Shown piece by piece: positions 41,853-51,700 of a stretch of DNA of 64,000 nucleotides. A program made the position numbers and the translations under genes. The notes under the pieces are model-generated. The model was given only the letters and a program-made list of their open reading frames with translations, was not told the origin of the DNA and searched no databases. The first letter of the stretch is position 1. Each line of letters opens with the position of its first letter. The stretch comes from Halorubrum sp. BV1 (GTDB lineage Archaea; Halobacteriota; Halobacteria; Halobacteriales; Haloferacaceae): assembly GCF_000746205.1 (NCBI RefSeq), contig NZ_KN050825.1:352590-416589 (forward strand), written 5' to 3'.

Positions 41853-43883
41853 TCACAACAGCCCGCCGAGCGTGAACGCCGCATAACAGAGCGCGACCAG
41901 GACCCCCGAGTGTAAGAGCGCCGCGTATCGACCGCGCGAGGCGGTGCCGGCGAACCAGCCGGACGCGAGCACCGTCGCCTGTGTGACGACGTACAGTCGG
42001 AATCGTTCGAGGTCCGGGTGGACCGTCTCGGGTTCGGTCACGAAGTCGGTGGCGGCGGCCACCTCCGCGAGCCGCGCCGCGTCGATCACCTGGGTGTTGA
42101 CGACGGCGACGACGCCCGCGACCAGCGCGGCCGCCGCCCAGCCGACCGCGACGTAGGGGTGCATCGACGACCGGAGCGCACGCTGTTCGCTGTACAGCTG
42201 CCCGACCTCGATCCGGAGCGTCTCGAAGACGGCGTCCGCGTCGCTGCCGGCGTTCAACGCGCCCGTGACGAGTCCGAGCGTCCCCTCGGCGAGCGGCGTC
42301 CCGACGCGGTCGACGAACCGGCCGACCGCGGCCGCACGAACGTCCGTCGTCTCCTCGGCGTCTGTCGCCCTCGGTCTCCCCGGCCCCGTCTCTCCCGCTC
42401 TCCCCGGCCCCGCCTCCCCTGCCAACCGCCCGACCGCACCCGTCGCGGTCGTCGATCGGAGGGCGAACGCGAGGGCGGCGACGTCGCCGTCTAACACCCC
42501 GAGGTCGGCGTCGCCCGCGACGGCCTCGACCGCGTCCGGGAACGGTCGGCCGTGTGCCACATGCCCGGAGACGGCGTGGACGAAGTCGGCGAGTTCGCGG
42601 TCCTTCGCGTCGTCGATCCGGGTGCGCCGTCCCGCGACGACGCCGACAGGGACCGCGAACCCCGCGTACGCGAGAAGGCCCACGTTGACGAGGGTGTACC
42701 CCGAGACCGCGAGCCACGCGGCGAGACAGACCGCGAACGGCGCGGCCACGACCGCGGTGCTCGCCGGGTTGCGCCCGGCGGAGGCGAGGGCCGCCCGCAG
42801 CGATCCGGGCCGGTCGTAGCTCGCGCGCTGGTTCGGCGGGCGGAGCGTCCCGACGGCGACCGCGCCCGCGAGCCCGAGCCCGACGAGGAAGACGACCGCC
42901 CCGTAGAGCACGACCGCGCGCGTCGGAACCACGCCGACAGGCGTGTCCACGGGCGGGAGGAACTCCGGGATCACCACGGTGAGCGCCGTCGCCGCGATCA
43001 CGAGCAGCGCCGGGAGGACGAGTACCGCGACGAAAAGCTCCGTGAGCAGTTCCAAGAATCGTCTGGCCCGCTTTCGGGCGCGGTCCTGCCGGTGTGCCAG
43101 CATTCGGCTCTCGGTTCGGAGGTACGACGCGAGCGCCGCGTCGCCCGTGGCGGCGTGCTTGCGGAACTTGAGAAGGAATGGCGCGAGCAGCTCTCGCGAG
43201 GGCGTATCGCGCGCGACTCGGCGGAGCCCCTCGTCGAGGCTGCCGGCGAGTCGAGCCGCGGTGAGCGCCTTCCGCAGAGAGGTCGCAGTTCCGCCGTAGG
43301 CGTCGCTCGCCGCGACGTTCGCGACCATCGCGCGCGGCCCGTCGCTCCCGGAGGAGAGCAGTTCGAGGTACCTGACTGCTCCGGGGAGCGTCCGCTCGAT
43401 GTCGGTCCGCCGGGTTACCGTCAGCCACCGGAGGTGAACGCCGCCAAGTCGCACCGTCGCGCGCTTCGCGAGGAGGCCGGCGGCCGCGGCGATCCCGAGC
43501 GCGATCCACGGTCGCGAACGGGCCGCCGGAATCGGTGTGTCGCCCCGAATCAGTGCGTCGACCGCGGCGAGAAGCGACGGCGTCACGCCCGACGCGACGA
43601 CGAGCGTCGGGACGGCGACGACGACGCAGATCAGCCACGAGAGCCCGTACACCCGCGACAGGTAGGTCTCGAATCCCGTCCCGAGCGCGGTCCCGCGGTA
43701 GCGCTTGCGGTCCGCGGCGTGGCCGCGGTCGCTCGCGTGACGGGCGAACAGCGCGTACAGCACGCGGTCTGCGACCGACGCGCGCCGGCTCCGCGGGAGG
43801 TCGTCGTCCGCGGCGGCGAGCGTGCCCCCCGCATCCGGCGGGTCGGCGGGGTCGCCAACTCCGGATCGCGGACCCGCGCTCAC
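41853..43883 (-). CDS. pilC: Type IV pilus-like assembly membrane protein PilC/TadC
   Basis: A 676-residue polytopic protein with two GspF/TadC-type modules. Each has a cytoplasmic helical domain followed by membrane helices. The first module contains RTLPGAVRYLELLSSGSDGP and FLLKFRKHAATGDAALASYL. The second contains ELADFVHAVSGHVAHGRPFP and SSMHPYVAVGWAAAALVAGV. Such platform proteins work with the PilB ATPase to assemble archaeal pili. Its start overlaps the pilB stop (ATGA). The linker near 490-530 is Gly/Pro/Arg-rich. No prepilin gene with a class III signal was seen nearby. Confidence 0.85.
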   Translation of the reverse strand: MSAGPRSGVGDPADPPDAGGTLAAADDDLPRSRRASVADRVLYALFARHASDRGHAADRKRYRGTALGTGFETYLSRVYGLSWLICVVVAVPTLVVASGVTPSLLAAVDALIRGDTPIPAARSRPWIALGIAAAAGLLAKRATVRLGGVHLRWLTVTRRTDIERTLPGAVRYLELLSSGSDGPRAMVANVAASDAYGGTATSLRKALTAARLAGSLDEGLRRVARDTPSRELLAPFLLKFRKHAATGDAALASYLRTESRMLAHRQDRARKRARRFLELLTELFVAVLVLPALLVIAATALTVVIPEFLPPVDTPVGVVPTRAVVLYGAVVFLVGLGLAGAVAVGTLRPPNQRASYDRPGSLRAALASAGRNPASTAVVAAPFAVCLAAWLAVSGYTLVNVGLLAYAGFAVPVGVVAGRRTRIDDAKDRELADFVHAVSGHVAHGRPFPDAVEAVAGDADLGVLDGDVAALAFALRSTTATGAVGRLAGEAGPGRAGETGPGRPRATDAEETTDVRAAAVGRFVDRVGTPLAEGTLGLVTGALNAGSDADAVFETLRIEVGQLYSEQRALRSSMHPYVAVGWAAAALVAGVVAVVNTQVIDAARLAEVAAATDFVTEPETVHPDLERFRLYVVTQATVLASGWFAGTASRGRYAALLHSGVLVALCYAAFTLGGLL

Positions 43884-46225
43884 GGCGATCCCCGTCCCGG
43901 CCGATCGCGCATCGTGCGCGCGGCTCGCTCGACGGTCGCGGCCTCGTCGGTGCGGAGGTCGGCGAGGAACTCGAACAGGTCGTCCGCGTCGTCGACGCCC
44001 TCCCGGACGAGGTACTCGACGTAGCGGCGCTTGGCGGCGAACTCGGCGGCCACGTCGTCGACGTCGCGGTCGGTTCGGGCGGCCAAGCGGGCGAACGCGT
44101 GGAGCGCTCGCTCCGCCCGCGGCTGCGACGATCCCGAACCGACGCCGCCGGAAGCGGACGGGTCAGACCCCGGCGCGCCCGGAAATCGGAACTCGCCGTC
44201 GGGAGTGCGCCACACGACCGTGTTGTAGTACACCGTGGTATCGCCTTTGTCGACGACGCCGGCCCCGCCGTGTTTCGGATCCCCGGTCGGGCTGTGTTTC
44301 GCGTCCGGATCGAGCGCCTCGTACTCGTCGGCCGAGAGCAGTTCGACAACCCGCGAGACGTAGCGCTCGCCGCCGACCTGTCGGGGGAAAACGACCACGT
44401 CGATCTCGCGCAACAGCGAGGGTCGGAGCCCGCGCTCTATCACGCGATTGACGAGCGACTCCACGTCCTCGGCGTGCGTCGTTCCGATCACGCCGTGGCC
44501 AGTGTTCAGCGTCTCGGCGAACGTCTCGAAGCTCGCCGGCGTGTTGATCTCGGCTATCACCTCGATATCAGGGTTGAGGTAGTTCGCCTCGGTCATCAGG
44601 TCCGACATGCTCACCGCCTTGTAGGCGTCCTCGTGGTCGCGTGTCGTGAGCGACACCCCGGTCTCGTGCGGGAGTCGGACCTCCCTCGATCCCTCGTCGA
44701 TCGAGACGGGGCGATCGTCGAACGGAATGAATGGCGTGTGCGCGTTGAGAAGCGTCGTCTTTCCCACGCCGGTCGGCCCCGCGAAGAGGACGACGCCGCG
44801 GTGTTCGTACAGCAGCCACAACAGCGTGACGAGGTCGACCGACAGGGTCCCGCGGTCGATCAGGTCGACCGGCGTCAGCGCGTCCGGCGACTGCTTGCGG
44901 ATCGAGACGTGCGGGCCGCCCTCGGAGATGACCGGCAGCGCCACCGCACACCGAACCGTCTCCTCGACGCCGTCGACGTCGAGGTTCACCTTCGCGGACG
45001 GCGTCGAGGCGTTGAGTTCGGTTCCGTCGCGGGCCGCGAGCCCGGTGACGACGTTGACGAACGCGGTCTCGTCGGCGAACGCGAGATTTGTCGGAACCCG
45101 CCGCCCCGCGGTGCGGGCGGACTCGGTCGGCGTGCCCTCGTCGCCGCGCCGGAGGACCGACGAGCGCGGGACGACCTTCACGCGCTCGCCGACCCGGTTC
45201 GCCTCCACGTCTTCGAGGTTCGGGTCGCGGATCGGAACGGTCAGTATCCCCTCGCCGACGAAGTCGCGGAGCACGTAGTACGCGAGGTCGTCGAGGCGGT
45301 CGCGGGCGTATCGGGAGTCAACCGGGGGGACCGCGAAGCCGCGCGCCGCGAGCGCCGAACGCACCCGGTGAGCCGCCGCGTCGAGCCACGCGCGGGTGTC
45401 GCGGGCGGTGAGCCGCTGCGTGAGAAACCGCCGGGCGTGCGCGGCGACGAACGCCTCGCGATCGTCGACGACGCCGTTCACCGACGTCTCCCAGATCCGC
45501 GCTTTACACTCCTCGATGAGCGCCGCGTCCCCCGGAAGGAGATCGGGTTCGAGCGCGGCGTACTTCGTCTCGAAGGCGTCGGAGCCGAGCAGCCGCTCGC
45601 GGTAGATCACCACGTCGACGGAGAGGCCGGCGAACTCGACGGCGTACTGCGCGAGCCGCTCGGCCGCGACCCGTTCGACGTACGGGGCGTCCGCGTCGAT
45701 CCCCGTTTCGAGGGGCGCGAACGTCTCCGTGTGGATGACCAGCTCGCGCTCGTCGCCGACGTCGGCGATCTCAATGCGGTCGTCGAGCGCGACGGGGGTC
45801 AACTCGCCGAGCAGCCGGAGGTCGCGGAGGGCGTGGTAGCCGATCCGGCGGCGCGAGTCGGCGCTCGCGTCGAGCAGCCGGTCGAGCGCGCGCTCGTACT
45901 TGGGCTCGAAGCCGGCGGCGGCGCGCTCCACCACCCCGACCCGCGTGAGCGGTCGACGGTGACGGACCGCGGAGAAGTGGTCGCGGACGCGGTCGAGCGC
46001 GCGCTCGTCGGCCGGCGAGAGCGGCGGTTCGCGCACGTCGTATCCGAACCGCCCGCCGTCGCGCTCGCGCACCGTCGCGACGACCCCGGGCGCTGGTTCG
46101 TACTGCGCGCGGACATCGGGCGCGTACCACGCCTCCGGGTCGTCCGGCGGGACGGGCGCGGGCACCGCGCCGGGCGGGTCGTCGTCCGCCTCGCTGCCGA
46201 TACGAAGCGTCGGCCCCTCGCTCAC
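43880..46225 (-). CDS. pilB: Type II/IV secretion system ATPase PilB
   Basis: A 781-residue ATPase for pilus assembly. A large N-terminal domain (about 1-300) precedes the ATPase core. Walker A GPTGVGKTT is at 483-491. The Asp/Glu box follows in PVSIDEGSREVRLPHE, and the Walker B/His box in NTGHGVIGTTHAEDVESLVN. The start is GTG (46223-46225); there is no in-frame ATG upstream. That GTG overlaps the stop of a 41-codon frame (GTGA). The gene forms an operon with pilC. A tail of about 120 residues contains a Gly/Ser-rich linker and an acidic helix. Confidence 0.88.
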   Translation of the reverse strand: MSEGPTLRIGSEADDDPPGAVPAPVPPDDPEAWYAPDVRAQYEPAPGVVATVRERDGGRFGYDVREPPLSPADERALDRVRDHFSAVRHRRPLTRVGVVERAAAGFEPKYERALDRLLDASADSRRRIGYHALRDLRLLGELTPVALDDRIEIADVGDERELVIHTETFAPLETGIDADAPYVERVAAERLAQYAVEFAGLSVDVVIYRERLLGSDAFETKYAALEPDLLPGDAALIEECKARIWETSVNGVVDDREAFVAAHARRFLTQRLTARDTRAWLDAAAHRVRSALAARGFAVPPVDSRYARDRLDDLAYYVLRDFVGEGILTVPIRDPNLEDVEANRVGERVKVVPRSSVLRRGDEGTPTESARTAGRRVPTNLAFADETAFVNVVTGLAARDGTELNASTPSAKVNLDVDGVEETVRCAVALPVISEGGPHVSIRKQSPDALTPVDLIDRGTLSVDLVTLLWLLYEHRGVVLFAGPTGVGKTTLLNAHTPFIPFDDRPVSIDEGSREVRLPHETGVSLTTRDHEDAYKAVSMSDLMTEANYLNPDIEVIAEINTPASFETFAETLNTGHGVIGTTHAEDVESLVNRVIERGLRPSLLREIDVVVFPRQVGGERYVSRVVELLSADEYEALDPDAKHSPTGDPKHGGAGVVDKGDTTVYYNTVVWRTPDGEFRFPGAPGSDPSASGGVGSGSSQPRAERALHAFARLAARTDRDVDDVAAEFAAKRRYVEYLVREGVDDADDLFEFLADLRTDEAATVERAARTMRDRPGRGSP

Positions 46226-46347
46226 GTCTCGGCCTCGGAGCGCTCGGCTCCGCTCGTCTCGGTCCCTCGGGTCTCGCAGCTCGACCGCGTCTCGATCCCA
46301 CCCGTCGCCCGGTTCCTCGCGGCGTCGCCGTTCCCGCTCGTCGTCAT
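46222..46347 (-). CDS. Possible 41-residue leader protein before pilB
   Basis: A frame beginning MTTSGNGDAARNRATGGIET and rich in E, R, S and T. Its stop codon overlaps the GTG start of pilB, which would give translational coupling and could explain the weak GTG start. A TATA-like ATCAAATATAATAC lies about 50 bases upstream on the minus strand. It has no recognisable domain. It may be a real short cistron or just an open leader. Confidence 0.3.
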   Translation of the reverse strand: MTTSGNGDAARNRATGGIETRSSCETRGTETSGAERSEAET

Positions 46348-46386
46348 CGTCGGTCGCGGGTGACCGCCGCCCCGAGTTAAGCGTTT

Positions 46387-46402
46387 GTATTATATTTGAT
46401 AT
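46387..46402. promoter_or_regulatory. AT-rich promoter element between pilB and the alcohol dehydrogenase gene
   Basis: GTATTATATTTGATAT is TATA-like on both strands. It could drive the pilB leader on the minus strand and, with a leader of about 80 bases, the dehydrogenase on the plus strand. Confidence 0.4.
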
Positions 46403-46495
46403 GTCGTTTCAACCGCGAGAAACGTCCGGCGCGTTTCGGCATCCGGATCGCCGCCGCCGCCAGCTTTTCCCGCGCGTCGCCCGGACAGACGAGCG

Positions 46496-47512
46496 ATGAC
46501 GGACACCATGCGAGCCGCGGTCGTACCGGAGGCGGGCGGCGAGTTCGAGATGGTCGAGCGGGAGGTTCCAGAGCCCGGCCCGAACGAGGTCCGTGTCGCG
46601 GTCGAGGCCTGCGGGATCTGTCACAGCGACGCCTTCGTCAAGGAGGGGACGTTCCCCGGCGTGAGCTACCCGCGGATCCCGGGGCATGAGATCGCGGGCC
46701 GGATCGACGCCGTCGGCGACGACGTGGGCGCGTGGGAGTCGGGCGAGCGCGTCGGCGCGGGCTGGCACGGCGGCCACTGTTTCACCTGCGACCCGTGCCG
46801 ACGCGGGCAGTTCCTTCAGTGCGAGAACGCGGAGGTCACCGGCCTCACGTTCGACGGGGGGTACGCCGAGTACGCGACGGTCCCGGCCGAAGCGCTGGCG
46901 GCGATCCCCGACGACCTCGACGCCGTCGACGCCGCGCCGCTGCTTTGTGCCGGGGTCACCACGTACAACGCCCTGCGAAACAGCGACGCGCGGCCCGGCG
47001 ACCTCGTCGCCGTCGTCGGCGTCGGCGGACTCGGACACCTCGGCGTGCAGTACGCGCACGCGGCCGGGTACGAGACCGTCGCGATCTCGCGAAGCCCCGA
47101 CAAGGAGCCGCTCGCCCGCGAGTTGGGCGCTGACCACTTCGTGAACGCCGCAGAGGCCGATCCGGCGGCGCGACTGCAGGAACTCGGCGGCGCGAGCGTC
47201 GTCCTCTCGACCGCGCCGGCGAGCGACGCGATCGAGTCAGTCGTCGGCGGGCTCGGGATCGACGGCTCGGTCGTCGCCGTCGGAGTGCCGGGCGAACCGG
47301 TGTCGGTGAACGTCCAGGAACTGGTCGGATCGCTCGGCGCGGTCGAGGGGTGGGGGTCGGGCCACGCCCGCGACTCGCAAGACACCTTGGAGTTCAGCGC
47401 GCTCCGCGAGATCACGCCCGAGATAGAGACGTACGGACTGGAGGAAGTCGACGCGGCGTACAACCGCATGATCGACAACGAGGCGCGGTTCCGGGTCGTC
47501 CTCGAACCCTGA
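46496..47512 (+). CDS. adh: Zinc-dependent alcohol dehydrogenase
   Basis: A 338-residue medium-chain dehydrogenase. Catalytic zinc ligands are in CGICHSD (C42) and GHE (H64, E65). The structural zinc lobe is CFTCDPCRRGQFLQC with four cysteines. The Rossmann motif is VVGVGGLGHLGVQYA. The shape matches class I-like prokaryotic ADHs that oxidise alcohols or reduce aldehydes with NAD(P)H. The start MTDTMRAAV was kept, though the ATG four codons in is equally possible. It is not obviously in an operon. Confidence 0.92.
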   Translation: MTDTMRAAVVPEAGGEFEMVEREVPEPGPNEVRVAVEACGICHSDAFVKEGTFPGVSYPRIPGHEIAGRIDAVGDDVGAWESGERVGAGWHGGHCFTCDPCRRGQFLQCENAEVTGLTFDGGYAEYATVPAEALAAIPDDLDAVDAAPLLCAGVTTYNALRNSDARPGDLVAVVGVGGLGHLGVQYAHAAGYETVAISRSPDKEPLARELGADHFVNAAEADPAARLQELGGASVVLSTAPASDAIESVVGGLGIDGSVVAVGVPGEPVSVNVQELVGSLGAVEGWGSGHARDSQDTLEFSALREITPEIETYGLEEVDAAYNRMIDNEARFRVVLEP

Positions 47513-47642
47513 CCGCGCGCCGGGAGTCGCGACCGCTTCGCCTCCGTTCCGCTGCCCGCTTTGCCTCCGCTGCCTCCGCACCGCGACCGGGATCGACCGG
47601 ACGAGAAGTACTCGTTTTCGTCTCAGAGAAAACCAAGTGAGG

Positions 47643-47653
47643 TAGATTTATTT
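47643..47653 (+). promoter_or_regulatory. TATA box of the CitE-family lyase gene
   Basis: AGATTTATTTT lies about 36 bases before the ATG at 47684. Confidence 0.45.
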
Positions 47654-47683
47654 TCGTGCGTGTTCGACCTCCATTTGTCACAC

Positions 47684-48595
47684 ATGACGGACGTTACTCT
47701 TCGTCGGACGCAGCTAGCAACGCCCGCGAGCGACGAGAAAATGATGCATTCGGCGGCCGACAGCGACGCTGACGAGGTCTTCCTCGATCTGGAAGACTCC
47801 GTCGCGCCGAACGCCAAGCCCGACGCGCGCGCGCCGCTCATCGAGGCCGCCCGCGAGGAGGACTGGAGCGACAAGGTTCTCAGCTTCCGGATGAACGGTA
47901 TCGACACCCAGTGGTGGTACGACGACCTGATCACCGTCGTCGGCGAGGCGGGCGAGTACATCGACGACATCATCGTGCCCAAGGTGAAGTCCGCGAGCGA
48001 CATTCACACCGTCGAGAACCTCCTCGAACAGATCGAAGTGAACAACGACCTCGAGGTCGGCGGCATCGGCCTCGAACCCCAGATCGAGGACGGCGAGGGG
48101 ATCCACAACGTCCACGACATCGCACACGCCTCTGACCGCCTCTCCTCTATCATCTTCGGCCCCGGCGACTACTCCGCGGCGATGGGCACGCCCGGACTCG
48201 ACATCGGGCAGTTCCCGGAGTACCCCGGACACTACTGGCACCACGCGCTCTCCGAGTGTAACTCTGCGGCCAAGTCCGCTGGTCTGCCGTGCCTCGACGG
48301 CCCGTACGCCGACATCGAAGACCCCGAAGGGTTCCGCGAGTCCGCCAACAACGCCAACATGATCGGCTGTGACGGCAAGTGGGCGATCCACCCGTCGCAG
48401 ATCGAGATCGGCAACGAAGTGTTCGCGCCGGACCCGGAGGTCGCCGAGCGCGCAAAGCGGATCGTCGACGCCTACGCCGAGGCGATGGAAGAAGGCAAGG
48501 GCGCAGTGAGCGTCGACGGCCAGATGGTCGACGAGGCGACGAACAAGATGGCACAGGACATCGTCGAGACCGCAGAAGCCGCCGGCATCCTGTAA
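47684..48595 (+). CDS. CitE/HpcH-family CoA-ester lyase (malyl-CoA lyase type)
   Basis: A 303-residue TIM-barrel lyase. Family blocks are EVFLDLEDSVAPNAKPDARA (metal-binding acidic residues), KVLSFRMNGIDTQWWYDDL, IIVPKVKSA, GIGLEPQIEDGEGI and SIIFGPGDYSAAMG. The end contains DGKWAIHPSQIEIGNEVF. The sequence matches the haloarchaeal beta-methylmalyl-CoA/malyl-CoA lyases used in acetate assimilation (methylaspartate cycle). Citramalyl-CoA lyase is an alternative. No other genes of that cycle are adjacent. A T-run follows the stop. Confidence 0.87.
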   Translation: MTDVTLRRTQLATPASDEKMMHSAADSDADEVFLDLEDSVAPNAKPDARAPLIEAAREEDWSDKVLSFRMNGIDTQWWYDDLITVVGEAGEYIDDIIVPKVKSASDIHTVENLLEQIEVNNDLEVGGIGLEPQIEDGEGIHNVHDIAHASDRLSSIIFGPGDYSAAMGTPGLDIGQFPEYPGHYWHHALSECNSAAKSAGLPCLDGPYADIEDPEGFRESANNANMIGCDGKWAIHPSQIEIGNEVFAPDPEVAERAKRIVDAYAEAMEEGKGAVSVDGQMVDEATNKMAQDIVETAEAAGIL

Positions 48596-48632
48596 TCGGG
48601 CCACCGCGCGCTCGATACCGGCCGATTCCTGG

Positions 48633-48638
48633 TTTTTT
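48633..48638 (+). terminator. T-tract terminator after the CitE-family gene
   Basis: GGTTTTTTCG about 37 bases after the stop codon. Confidence 0.45.
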
Positions 48639-48742
48639 CGACGATCGCGACGAGAAGTCACGGGTGTATCGACGGCAGCTTGCTGAGATTTTATACGGAT
48701 TCCGGTTCCAGAGCAACGAACTCCGTGTATTCTGTTGACGGA

Positions 48743-48752
48743 ACTATTATTT
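48743..48752 (+). promoter_or_regulatory. TATA box of the LOV/bat regulator gene
   Basis: ACTATTATTT is centred about 28 bases before the ATG at 48775, at leaderless spacing. Confidence 0.55.
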
Positions 48753-48774
48753 TTGTTCTCATGTAACAAGGGAT

Positions 48775-51700
48775 ATGAGTTCGGTTCCCACACTTTCGGA
48801 GGTCAGCGACGTGTTCAACGCGCTCGGACCGCCCGGCACGCCGCTCACCACACCGGAAGTCGCCGAATCGTTCGACTGTACCGACCGAACGATCTATAAT
48901 AAACTTGAGACGCTCGTCGAAGATGGCACACTTGAGACCAAAAAAGTCGGTGCCCGCGGCCGTGTTTGGTGGCGACCAGTCGAGCGAGACAGAGGCGCGG
49001 AGCAGCAAACGGACGAGACGTATCGGGCGCTGTTCCAGTCACTGGACAAAGCTATCTGTGTTATTACGTTCGACTTCGACGAGGACGGCCAGCCGGTAGA
49101 CTACCGGTTCGTTGAATCGAATTCAGCATTCGAAGCGCTCACCGGCTTGCAAGATACAGAAGGCAAATCGGTACGCGAGTTGGTGCCAGACAGCGACGCC
49201 CACATATTCGATGCGTACACCACCGTCGCACAGACGGGCGAATCCACCCGGTTCATAACGCGTTTCGAGACGCTCGATGATCAGTGGATAGATGCTCACA
49301 TGTATCGTGTCGGGGAGCCTGACGATCATACGGTCGCTGTTTTGTTCGACGATGTGACGGGAGAAAAACGCGCCGTACAGGAAGTATACGAGAGTAAAAA
49401 CCGGCTCGATGCGCTGATGAGAGCCACGACAGATGGCATCTATCGGATGAGTCCAGACTGGTCGGAGATCTACCAACTTGCCGAGGATAATTTCGTCTCG
49501 ACCGATCGGCCAAGCACATGGCAAGCGTATGTCCCAGAAACGGACCACGCTCGGGTGAAGCAGGCGATCGACGAGGCGATCGAGACACAGAGCCCGTTCG
49601 AATTGGAACACCGGATACGATGCGCTGATGGCACCACAGGGTGGACGCATTCAAGAGCGGTGCCAATACTGGAGGACGGTGAAATCGTCGAATGGTTTGG
49701 CACTACAACAGACATCACCGAACGCAAGGAACAGGAACGCGAGAAGGACCTCCTCTGGCGGGCAATCGAGAAGGCAAATTCGCCCCTTATAATGGCGGAG
49801 CCGGGAGCAGACGATACTCCCATCTCGTATGCAAACGAAGCATTCGAACAGATAACTGGATATTCAGAATCGGAGGTTATCGGCCAAGATTGTCGTTTTC
49901 TCCAAGGCGAAAGCACCCGAGAGGAACCAGTTAGAAAGCTTCGAGAAGCCATCGACAACCAAGAGCAGGTGACAGCGGAACTCCGCAACTATCGAAAAGA
50001 TGGAACCGAGTTCTGGAATAGCGTTACGATCACTCCGGTGTACGACACCGACGAGGAACTCGTCCGATTTTTGGGGACACAAGAGGACATCACCGAGCGC
50101 AAACGACAAGAACGCAAGCGAAAGCAGGTTATCGACCGGGTTACCGACGGAATATTCGAACTGGACGCCGACTGGCAGTTCACGTTCGTCAGTGATCAGG
50201 CCGAGACACTGCTGGACACGTCCGAAGCAGAGATACTCGGCCGGAGTATCTGGGACGTGTTCGAAACCGTCCGAGACACGCCATTCGAAGCCCGGTATCG
50301 AGCGGTGATGAACACCCGTGAACCGACCTCGTTTACCGAGTACTATCCGGCGCTCGATGGATGGTTCGACGTGCAGGCGTATCCGAACAGCGACGGAGGA
50401 ATAGCCGTCTATTTCCGAGATGTCACCGAACGCAAGGAGCAGGAACAGGCCCGACAGCGGGCAGAAAAACGCTATCAGAAGCTACTGGAGATGGCACCAG
50501 TTCCGGTAGTTGCTGTCGATCCCACGACTGGAGATATTCTCGAAGCGAACGAGGCTGCCGGGACACTTCTCGACCGTCCGGCAGCCGATCTCATCGGGGA
50601 AAACCGAGCGTCTGTGCATCCCGCCGAGAACCGCGACGGATACGATTCGATATTCACGGACACAACCGAGCGAAAAGAGACGTGGCGACACCTACCCGAC
50701 GGTTCGCCAACGACTATCGTCACAGCAGGCGGCGACGAGGTCCCCGTCGAGATCACTACGAAGAGGATAGAGCTAGAGGGTGACGACGTCGTTTTTAAGA
50801 TGATACAGGACGTCAGTGACCAATTTGAGTACCAGCGCCGGATAGCGACGCTCAACGATGCCATCCAGGAGTTGTTCAACGCCGAGGAGGGACCGGAGAC
50901 AACGCGAAAGGCGGTGGAGACGCTGGCCGATATCCTCGATGTCTCTACTGTCGCATTTTATGCGTTCGGCGAAGATGAGTGGAAACTCAGGCCGACTGTC
51001 CATGCAAGCGCAAGCGACGCTCCTGAGCAGCTCGCCCACCTGCCTCCCTTCGAACCCGGAGATGGCGTCGAATGGGATGCGTTCACATCGGGACAGACCG
51101 CCGTCGTCGATGACTTCCGAACACGGCAGACGGAGTACGAGTTCGAGCGAGCACTCCGGAGTGAACTCGCCGTTCCGATCGGCGATTGGGGCGTTCTCAT
51201 CGCGGGCGACGCCCGACCGGAGCGGTTCGACGACTGGACGGTCAGACTCGTAGAGACGTTGGGTGCTGTGACGGAAGGGGCGCTCGACCGCAACGAACGG
51301 GAGCAAGACCTCGAAGACCACAAACGGGAGTTGGAGAAAGTCGAGTCGTTGAATCAACGGATCCGGGATATCGGCCACGAGATCGTCCATGCGGACACGC
51401 GAGGCGAACTCGAGCAGGCGGTCTGTGAGTGTCTCGTCACGTCGGATTCGATCGAGTTCGCTTGGGTCGGTCACACGGATCTCGAAACAAAAACGGTGGC
51501 CCCACACGCGCAGGCTGGCGCGGGAAAAGACTATCTCGACAGTGTCTCTCTCACGTTAGATGAGGGGACAGACACTGAGCCGGCGGTACAGGCCACGCAG
51601 TCTCGGGAAGTGCGTCACCAGTCAAATACCGCGACCAGCGTTCGACACAGCGACTGGCAAAAAGAGGCGATAAAACGGGGGTTCCGATCCGTCATGAGTA

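Noticed and set aside
41809..44349. An 846-codon open frame on the minus strand
   Set aside because: It lies in another frame over pilC and the end of pilB, is Arg/Pro-rich in composition and has no domain pattern. High GC leaves such frames open by chance.
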